Shown here piece by piece: positions 43,101 through 47,796 of a stretch of DNA of 47,796 nucleotides. Position 1 is the stretch's first letter, and every line of letters begins with the position of its first letter. The DNA comes from UBA2259 sp964543485. GTDB taxonomy: Bacteria > Patescibacteriota > Dojkabacteria > SC72. Where the stretch lies: contig CAZIYI010000005.1 in NCBI GenBank assembly GCA_964543485.1, positions 1 to 47,796 of the forward strand, written 5' to 3'. Below the pieces are notes generated by a model. The model was not told the origin of the DNA. It saw only the letters and a list, made by a program, of their open reading frames with translations, and ran no database searches. The translations under genes were made by a program, and so were the position numbers.

Positions 43101-44005
43101 ACATTACACAGGGCTTACCAAGAGTAGAAGAACTATTCGAAGCAAGATCACCAAAGGCAGAGGCAGATATATCTACAATTGATGGTAAGGTACATATAGA
43201 TAAGGCAGAAGATGATTCCGCAACTATAACAATTGTTGGTAAAAGGAAGATGGTAAAAGAGGTAGTTGTATCTGATGCAAAAAATGTATTGGTATCAGAT
43301 GGTGCAACTGTTAAAACAGGTCAGGTAATATATATAGATTCCGAGGGTAGCGAGAAACAATCTCCATATGAAGGTATAGTTAAAATTGAAGGAGGAATAT
43401 TAACTTTAACAGGAGAGGTTAAAGCAGAGGAGAGTATCTCTGTATTACCAAACATTGATATATTAGTGAACGAGGGAGATGTAGTAGAGCAGGGAACTCA
43501 GTTAGTTTCCGGAGCTGTAGACCCAAAGAAATTAGCTGATGTTGCAGATATACAGGTTGCACAGAAGTATATTTTAGATCAGGTTCAAAAAGTATTTAAT
43601 GAGCAGGCAGTTTCAATTGATGATTTACATATAGAGGTAGTAATAAGACAGATGGCTAGGTTAGGTAAAGTAATGGATTCCGGTGACTCTGAGTACCTTG
43701 TTGGTTCTATGGTAAATAGATTTGTTTCAAATGTAAAAAATAATATGTTACTTGAAGAAGGTAAGAGAAAGGCATTGATTATACCTAAATTACTTGGTAT
43801 AAAGGCATCAGCCCTATTCACAGAAAGCTTCCTTTCAGCTATGTCATTCCAAGAGCAGGTAAGGGTATTGACTAATAGCGCTATTCTTGGGAAATCAGAC
43901 TTTTTGAGGGGTATGAAAGAGAATGTCATAATTGGTAGGAGAATACCATCTGGAGAGAGTGCATCTCTAAAGGATTTAAATAATCTAGAAGAGATTAAAT
44001 TTTAA
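40112..44005 (+). CDS. rpoC: RNA polymerase beta' subunit
   Basis: A 1297-residue beta' subunit carrying the catalytic magnesium site N-A-D-F-D-G-D-Q-M (near residue 550). The N-terminal zinc finger is C-Y-C ... C-D-K-C (about 69-90), and the second zinc site is C-G-Y with C-K-S-P-L-G-I-C-K-K-C (near 940-955). A helical insert of about 100 residues near 150-280, rich in K and E, is probably coiled coil. The trigger-loop region has Q-S-I-G-E-P-G-T-Q-M-T-M-Q-T-F-H. Its ribosome site AAGGAGG (40096-40102) lies within the end of rpoB. Confidence 0.98.
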   Translation: MNNNHNHSKNSFEDFEALRLTLASSEQILDWSYGQVTKAETINYRTFRAEPDGLFCEKIFGPTKNYECYCGKYKKIRYKGIVCDKCGVEVTTKDVRRERMGHIKLAVPVAHVWFAYGIPNKMSIVLDMSHKKLLSVIYYTRYMVVEIEGDKRKEMLEKLEALKKDDIQALKNELEEELKVTEAMYDGDIKVAKKEKEGSDFKISQLDHKKKQGIAKVRKEYAEREEEIDNFYSKLQQILEKVEIGSVLTEDEYIDLEDRGLLFFEALMGAEAIKKLLEDLDIDSELEKLRRAIKKEKGDRKVASIRRTQYLEGFRQNKIDPSWMVIEILPVLPPELRPIIPLSGGKFATSDLNDLYRRIINRNNRLARLIEIGAPDVILRNEKRMLQESVDAVIDNSHRPSKPMMNSKRLPYQSLTDDLRGKKGIFRKNLLGKRVDYSGRAVIVGDPSLRLDQCGIPKSVALEMFKPFVIHELLDKEFAPNVRVAKDMIEEEDDVIWDILEKIIDGKPVLLNRAPTLHKYSIQAFYPKLVEGEAIRLHPLVCKAFNADFDGDQMSVHVLLTQEALEEAKRDILASRNIVNISNGEVLANPAKDMLIGFYLMTDMNGTERPKMFASSDLAIKAYERDTININEEILVKIDDKVIKTSVGRCIFNRIFPSDYPFINERVSGGTVSDIVEDIKDKYPLEVVVELLDNLKDLGFNFATDLGFSFGTEDCKLDFDVKTRIKAMEEKDIQLQDNYLQGLITEKEKINLSTEMWNDFSTDLADEAWEKLDKNNPVYEMVESKANGGKIQARQVLTIKGVVRDSRGNWVPLPIKGNYRDGLNAFEYFVAANGGRKGIADRSLRTSSSGYLTRKLVDVAHDVIVRADDCGYEGEGLLIKRNDDRRMSFDKRIFGRVAAKDIVDSKGNIILEKNNHITREIAEIIDNDGINEIPVRSPILCKSPLGICKKCYGLNLENGDEIEMGKAVGVIAAQSIGEPGTQMTMQTFHKGGVQTTDITQGLPRVEELFEARSPKAEADISTIDGKVHIDKAEDDSATITIVGKRKMVKEVVVSDAKNVLVSDGATVKTGQVIYIDSEGSEKQSPYEGIVKIEGGILTLTGEVKAEESISVLPNIDILVNEGDVVEQGTQLVSGAVDPKKLADVADIQVAQKYILDQVQKVFNEQAVSIDDLHIEVVIRQMARLGKVMDSGDSEYLVGSMVNRFVSNVKNNMLLEEGKRKALIIPKLLGIKASALFTESFLSAMSFQEQVRVLTNSAILGKSDFLRGMKENVIIGRRIPSGESASLKDLNNLEEIKF

Positions 44006-44017
44006 TTGATTTTGATG

Positions 44018-44023
44018 TATAAT
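44018..44023 (+). promoter_or_regulatory. -10 box 7 bases before rpsL
   Basis: TATAAT, then ACGAACC and the ATG, in the 25-base gap after rpoC. A possible -35 TTAAAT lies 17 bases upstream. It predicts a leaderless rpsL-rpsG mRNA besides read-through from rpoC. Confidence 0.55.
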
Positions 44024-44030
44024 ACGAACC

Positions 44031-44447
44031 ATGCCGACTATTAACCAGTTAATAAGAAAACCTAGAGAAGCTAAAAGAGATAAAGTAAAACATATAGCTT
44101 TAGCTACAAATTTTAATCCTCTTAAAAATAGGTATAAAAAAGTTAACAACCCATTTAAGAGAGCTGTATGTATTCAAGTTAAAACGATGACTCCAAAAAA
44201 ACCTAACTCAGCACTTAGAAAAGTAGCTAGAGTAAGATTATCCAATGGTATGGAGGTTACAGCATATATACCTGGAGAAGGACATAACCTACAAGAGCAC
44301 TCAGTAGTAATGGTAAAAGCAGGTAGAAAGAGAGACTTACCAGGTGTTAAATATATCGTAGTAAGGGGTAAGTATGATACTGCTGGTGTAAAGGGTAGAA
44401 AGAAAGCGAGATCAAAATATGGTGCTAAAAGACCAGAAAAAGAATAA
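44031..44447 (+). CDS. rpsL: 30S ribosomal protein S12
   Basis: A 138-residue decoding-centre protein. T-P-K-K-P-N-S-A-L-R-K and G-E-G-H-N-L-Q-E-H-S-V are invariant blocks, with the RimO target aspartate in R-D-L-P-G. An insert of about 14 residues near 20-40 makes it longer than the usual 124. The residue matching E. coli K88 is arginine (R101); that exchange causes streptomycin resistance in E. coli. It is followed by rpsG after 17 bases. Confidence 0.98.
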   Translation: MPTINQLIRKPREAKRDKVKHIALATNFNPLKNRYKKVNNPFKRAVCIQVKTMTPKKPNSALRKVARVRLSNGMEVTAYIPGEGHNLQEHSVVMVKAGRKRDLPGVKYIVVRGKYDTAGVKGRKKARSKYGAKRPEKE

Positions 44448-44464
44448 TATTTTAATATACAGTA

Positions 44465-44932
44465 ATGAGAGGTAAGAGATCTAAAAGAAGAGTAATAGCA
44501 AAAGATAGTAGATATAACGATGAAATAATCGGTAGAATTATCAATAAAGTTATGCAAGGCGGTAGGAAGAGTATTGCAGAAGAGTTAGTCTATCAAGCTA
44601 TTGAATCAGGAGCTAAGAAAAGTAATACTCCTGTAATTGAGTTTGTACATGGCGCAATAGATAACATTAGACCTGCCTTAGAGATTAAATCTAGAAGAGT
44701 TGGTGGTGCTAACTACTCAGTACCTGTTCCTGTTAATCCGAGAAGACAAGAGACTTTAGCAGTAAGATGGTTAATAGATGTATCTAGATCTAAAACAGGT
44801 AAATCTTTTCAACAGCTGTTAGAAACAGAATTTGTAAATGCATTTAATGGTGAGGGAGATGCTCTAAAGAAAAAGGCAGATGTTGAAAGAATGGCAGAAG
44901 CTAATAAAGCATTTGCTCATTTTAAGTGGTAA
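44465..44932 (+). CDS. rpsG: 30S ribosomal protein S7
   Basis: A 155-residue protein of normal length that starts assembly of the 30S head. Typical blocks are I-I-N-K-V-M-Q-G-G-R-K, E-I-K-S-R-R-V-G-G-A-N-Y-S-V-P-V-P-V and A-V-R-W-L-I. The str operon order stops here: fusA and tuf do not follow; instead an SDR gene comes in from the other strand and overlaps the S7 end by 11 bases. Confidence 0.98.
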   Translation: MRGKRSKRRVIAKDSRYNDEIIGRIINKVMQGGRKSIAEELVYQAIESGAKKSNTPVIEFVHGAIDNIRPALEIKSRRVGGANYSVPVPVNPRRQETLAVRWLIDVSRSKTGKSFQQLLETEFVNAFNGEGDALKKKADVERMAEANKAFAHFKW

Positions 44933-45656
44933 TATGAGTTTCTTCTAATAATAATGTCGGATCTTGATTAGTATACCCTCCGTCTACAGTGATTACTTGA
45001 CCATTTATATAGCTAGAATCTTCCTTAAGCAAAAACTTTACAAGATTTGAAATATCACTTGGTTGAGCAATTCTCTTCATAGGATTTATTTCTTCTATCT
45101 TTTTAATAAAATCTATCCCTGTATCTTCAATCATAGGTGTGTTAACCCATCCTGGTGCAATTGTGTTTACAGAGATCTTTTTTGATTTAAATAATAAACT
45201 TAGAGATTTAGTTAGAGAATTTATACCCGCTTTACTTGCTGAATAACTAGCAGTTACAGAACCACCATACACTGCATCTGTAGAACTAATCATTATGAAC
45301 TTCCCATTTTCTTGTATAGAGTTCTGGAGATATTTGGCGAGTACAAAATTTGAAGTAAGATTAATTTTCAGAGTTTTATTCCACACCTCTATATCGTGCT
45401 CTATATCTCCTTCTTCATAGTCAATCATGCCTGCACAGTTAACAAACCCGTACAAAGGGGTCTCTTTAATATTCTCAACAAAACTCTTAATAGATTCATC
45501 CGAAAGTAAATCTAAATTAAAAGTTTGTATATTGGGTATATCAATTGGTGTTTTATCATAAGTTCCAATTACAAAATATCCTTCTTCTTGAAGATCAAAT
45601 ACTACTTGTTTTCCGATACCACCCGTAGCACCAACTACTAAAACGGTTTTGTTCAT
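44922..45656 (-). CDS. Short-chain dehydrogenase/reductase
   Basis: A 244-residue classical SDR with an intact site: coenzyme motif G-A-T-G-G-I-G (9-15), N-C-A-G (about 93-96), catalytic serine in I-S-S-T-D-A, and Y-S-A-S-K. The end I-N-G-Q-V-I-T-V-D-G-G-Y-T is typical of FabG-like enzymes. The coenzyme-selecting D (T-Y-D-K) points to NAD(H) or is ambiguous. The substrate is unknown; a complete fatty-acid pathway is not expected in this kind of organism, so a sugar or polyketide-like role is possible. Confidence 0.9.
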   Translation of the reverse strand: MNKTVLVVGATGGIGKQVVFDLQEEGYFVIGTYDKTPIDIPNIQTFNLDLLSDESIKSFVENIKETPLYGFVNCAGMIDYEEGDIEHDIEVWNKTLKINLTSNFVLAKYLQNSIQENGKFIMISSTDAVYGGSVTASYSASKAGINSLTKSLSLLFKSKKISVNTIAPGWVNTPMIEDTGIDFIKKIEEINPMKRIAQPSDISNLVKFLLKEDSSYINGQVITVDGGYTNQDPTLLLEETHITT

Positions 45657-45687
45657 AGAAAAAAATAATAAATTTAGTAAACAATTT

Positions 45688-46626
45688 TTATTTAGTACTC
45701 TCTATTCTCTCCCATCCAGATTTAGGCATATCTTTTTTAAGTATTACTCTTTGCCAATATATCTTCAACCAAGTTATTACTCTAACGGGGAATAGAAATA
45801 AAGACCATATAAACTCTTTAAAATTTTCTGGATATTTTAATACAAATAGGGCATATTTCATTTCAATTAATAAACTCCTACTCTGTTTATCTCTTTTAAA
45901 TATCCCTAATCTCTTTAACTGTATATATCCACCCAAAGATCTTACTTTCTGTTTGTAGTAATCATTTAGTGTACTAGGATATTTAACATAACATATGGCT
46001 TTAGGAGAGTAAGCAATTTCTTTACCTAGATTACGGATAAAGTAGGAGATATATGCATCATCTGAAAGTACATTAGAAGGTATTTTAAAATCATAATTTC
46101 TTGTAGCCATAATATACCCACTCATTGGAAAGAATCTTTTATCACTAAGATAGTAGTTATCTTTTTTTACATTCATAACAGTAACTCTTCTATCATGGGC
46201 AGCATCAGCGAGTAGGTGTCCCCAGTATCCCATCATATTTGTTTTACTATCCATAGAGAGTGTTCTACCAGTAACTCCTCCTACACTTTCATTTCCAAAT
46301 GGTTCTAAGAGATATTTAACAGTATTTTTTTCAAAGTAAGAATCTCCGTCTGTGAATAGTAATATTTCACCCTTAGCTTTTCTAAGAGCTAAGCCCAATG
46401 CATATGGTTTACCCCTCATAGGATCTTTTATCTGGATATACTCATTTGAGGAAAGTTTTAACTCTTTTGCCATATCTAAACCAGCATCTAATGTTTCTTT
46501 ATCTGGTGAAACCTGTATTACTTCAAAGGACTCTTTTAAGCCTGAATACTTACTATCAACAATACATTTGATACATTTACCAATAGTGAGGGGCTCTTGT
46601 CTAGATGCAATTATTATCGATACCAT
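45688..46626 (-). CDS. Family 2 glycosyltransferase
   Basis: A 312-residue inverting glycosyltransferase with a GT-A fold: S-I-I-I-A-S-R-Q-E at the start, the metal-binding T-D-G-D-S (near 93-97), the acceptor-site L-S-D-D-A-Y-I-S-Y (near 187-195), and K-Q-K-V-R-S-L-G in place of the Q-x-x-R-W motif. C-terminal hydrophobic stretches (about 268-285) probably bind the membrane. It should add sugars to an envelope glycan or lipid carrier. A TATAAT box lies 5 bases before the ATG. Confidence 0.88.
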   Translation of the reverse strand: MVSIIIASRQEPLTIGKCIKCIVDSKYSGLKESFEVIQVSPDKETLDAGLDMAKELKLSSNEYIQIKDPMRGKPYALGLALRKAKGEILLFTDGDSYFEKNTVKYLLEPFGNESVGGVTGRTLSMDSKTNMMGYWGHLLADAAHDRRVTVMNVKKDNYYLSDKRFFPMSGYIMATRNYDFKIPSNVLSDDAYISYFIRNLGKEIAYSPKAICYVKYPSTLNDYYKQKVRSLGGYIQLKRLGIFKRDKQSRSLLIEMKYALFVLKYPENFKEFIWSLFLFPVRVITWLKIYWQRVILKKDMPKSGWERIESTK

Positions 46627-46631
46627 GTTCG

Positions 46632-46637
46632 ATTATA
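46632..46637 (-). promoter_or_regulatory. -10 box 5 bases before the glycosyltransferase gene
   Basis: TATAAT on the minus strand followed by CGAAC and the ATG; predicts a leaderless mRNA. Confidence 0.5.
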
Positions 46638-46666
46638 TACAGTAAAAAGAAAAATGAATAGAGATA

Positions 46667-47323
46667 TTACTCTTCTGGTTGTGTAGATGGCTCTTCTGTT
46701 CCTTCTGCTGGCTCTGCACCTTCCTCCCCCTCTACAACTTCTTCAACAGGAGCTATTACTTCTTCTATCTTTTGAATATCTGTAATAGTGACAATAGTTG
46801 CCTTAGCTTGTTCATCATTGATTAATGACATCCCCTCAGGAAATTTAATATCATCAACATTTATAGTTTGACCTACTGTATCAAGTTTAGAAATATCTAT
46901 CTCAATATATGGTTTAAGGTCTGAAAGTTTACATCTAACCTCAATACTATCTAATACATTAACAAGTACACCCAAATTGTTCTTTACTGCTGGTGATACA
47001 CCAATTATGTTGAATGGAACGGTAAATACCATAGGGGCACTCTCATCTATTTGGAAAAGGGATACATGATATATATCTTCTGTAACAGGATTTATACTAA
47101 ACTCTTTAACCAGTGTTTTAAAAGAATCTTTATCTATTTGGGTATCTATGATTGAAGTAGAAGTAGTGTTTCTGTATAACCAATCAGCATCTGAGCTATT
47201 CATTGATGTATTTGTACTATCTCCTTTAGAATTGTATACAACAGCTGGGGTTAAACCATCTTTTCTAAGGTTTTTTACTTTCTTTCCGAGAACCTCTCTT
47301 TTTTGTAATTTAAGCTTTTCCAT
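46667..47323 (-). CDS. rplY: 50S ribosomal protein L25 (long, Ctc/TL5 type)
   Basis: About 218 residues from the ATG at 47323, chosen because M-E-K-L-K-L-Q-K-R-E is the family start; the frame is open 13 codons further. Residues 1-90 are the 5S-rRNA-binding domain (K-N-L-R-K-D-G-L-T-P-A-V-V-Y-N) and 91-180 the TL5-type C domain (P-F-N-I-I-G-V-S-P-A-V-K-N-N-L-G-V-L). The tail is acidic and low-complexity, rich in E, P, A and G. A TATACT box lies 10 bases before this ATG, which supports the shorter start. Confidence 0.92.
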   Translation of the reverse strand: MEKLKLQKREVLGKKVKNLRKDGLTPAVVYNSKGDSTNTSMNSSDADWLYRNTTSTSIIDTQIDKDSFKTLVKEFSINPVTEDIYHVSLFQIDESAPMVFTVPFNIIGVSPAVKNNLGVLVNVLDSIEVRCKLSDLKPYIEIDISKLDTVGQTINVDDIKFPEGMSLINDEQAKATIVTITDIQKIEEVIAPVEEVVEGEEGAEPAEGTEEPSTQPEE

Positions 47324-47393
47324 AGCAGGTGAGAGTATAACAGAGTTACTGTTAATAATCAATAATCCAGGATAAATTAGATTTGCTTATGAC

Positions 47394-47672
47394 TTAGTCA
47401 TCATCATTATCATCATCATCATCCTGATCATCATCATCATCGTCGTCATCGTGATCATGATTTTCGTGATTATCATCGCCATCATCCTCTATCTCATTCT
47501 GTTTTGTATATGGGTCTTCCTCTATAGGGGTTTCAATCTGCTGTATATCTGGTTCGGATGGTTTTGATTTCTTAAAGAATTCTAACAACTTACTAATTCC
47601 ACTCTTATGCACCTTTTCCTCTGGGATTGCAGTTATATCAAGGGATTCCGTGTTATCCAATGAATTATTCAT
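47394..47672 (-). CDS. Asp/His-rich low-complexity protein
   Basis: A 92-residue hydrophilic protein. Residues 1-60 are ordinary, with a possible helix I-S-K-L-L-E-F-F-K-K-S-K (26-37). Residues 62-92 are almost only D with a few H, N, G, E and Q. The DNA of the tail is a run of ATC-like triplets prone to slippage. Such tails bind divalent metals or basic proteins, but no function is shown. It lies between L25 and an outward-facing heat-shock promoter. No family recognised. Confidence 0.55.
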   Translation of the reverse strand: MNNSLDNTESLDITAIPEEKVHKSGISKLLEFFKKSKPSEPDIQQIETPIEEDPYTKQNEIEDDGDDNHENHDHDDDDDDDDQDDDDDNDDD

Positions 47673-47733
47673 ACATTGTTTAATTAAAACTTATATACAT
47701 ATTGTATATATTAAAAAATATTTTTACAAATTA

Positions 47734-47762
47734 TTGACACATTTGAAATTTCGCAATATACT
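47734..47762 (+). promoter_or_regulatory. Strong sigma-70 promoter facing out of the window
   Basis: TTGACA (47734-47739, perfect), 17-base spacer, TATACT (47757-47762). It is the best promoter in the window and drives a gene beyond the right edge. Confidence 0.8.
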
Positions 47763-47763
47763 C

Positions 47764-47790
47764 TTAGCAGGTAAACTATCAGAGTGCTAA
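47764..47790 (+). promoter_or_regulatory. CIRCE operator (HrcA-binding site)
   Basis: The right half GAGTGCTAA (47782-47790) is perfect; the left half TTAGCAGGT (47764-47772) matches six of nine bases of TTAGCACTC; the spacer is the standard 9 bases. It begins two bases after the -10 box, so HrcA would block transcription of a heat-shock gene (groES/groEL, dnaK or hrcA itself) lying just outside. Confidence 0.8.
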
Positions 47791-47796
47791 TATGCA

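Noticed and set aside
47394..47470. ATC-type triplet repeats taken as a non-coding tandem repeat
   Set aside because: The repeats are irregular and stay in frame as an Asp-rich tail of an open frame with a normal N-terminal half.

Overview
This AT-rich, densely packed chromosomal segment looks like the core of a small-genome bacterium of the Candidate Phyla Radiation (Patescibacteria). The best guess is the Dojkabacteria/Katanobacteria/Microgenomates side, but the lineage is inferred from gene content and not proven. The supporting signs are short versions of universal proteins (ValRS of 745 residues), many small membrane proteins of unknown family, PilN/PilO-like proteins, PEGA and DUF4012 proteins, overlapping genes, and standard-code use of TGA as a stop (for example rnpA). 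No insertion sequence, prophage, CRISPR array or rRNA operon is visible.

Layout: 1-2.4 kb carries tmRNA (its 5' end shares bases with a GH1 glycosidase gene) and a SpoU methyltransferase. 2.6-4.6 kb has tRNA-Ser(CGA), two small membrane proteins and an odd response regulator. 4.5-10 kb is the classic origin block: dnaN, a likely unwinding region, dnaA, then divergently rpmH-rnpA-yidD-yidC-jag. 10.2-15.8 kb has a membrane protein, tRNA-Ser(GGA), tRNA-Arg(TCT), a large one-pass membrane protein paired with an FtsA-like ATPase, and RNase J. 15.9-17.3 kb has two tandem paralogous genes of unknown family. 17.3-21.6 kb has valS and metG facing each other, with an unlisted 51-codon gene and structured RNA between them. 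21.7-24.6 kb has a pilN/pilO-like operon, the main sigma factor and a zinc-ribbon protein. 24.6-36.6 kb is a long minus-strand run: ftsK, a RodZ-like protein, dnaG, two methyltransferases (one ksgA), a small membrane protein, a degenerate MraY/WecA-like protein, a PEGA protein and an SDR-DUF4012 fusion. 36.8-44.9 kb is rpoB-rpoC-rpsL-rpsG. The end has an SDR, a GT2 glycosyltransferase, ribosomal L25, an Asp-rich protein, and a strong promoter with a CIRCE operator facing out of the window.

Three signals stand out beyond gene naming. First, many operon-leading genes have a TATAAT box only 5-8 bases before the start codon, so their mRNAs should be leaderless or nearly so, while several internal genes have strong Shine-Dalgarno sites. 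Second, the valS-metG gap holds a small gene whose 3' part contains a 16-base exact complement of the Firmicutes-type 16S rRNA 3' end, followed by two hairpins and a terminator. Third, the dnaA-dnaN gap carries a DnaA box, a short GC cluster and three DnaA-trio repeats in the order known from Bacillus. All statements come from reading the sequence; no database search or folding program was run.
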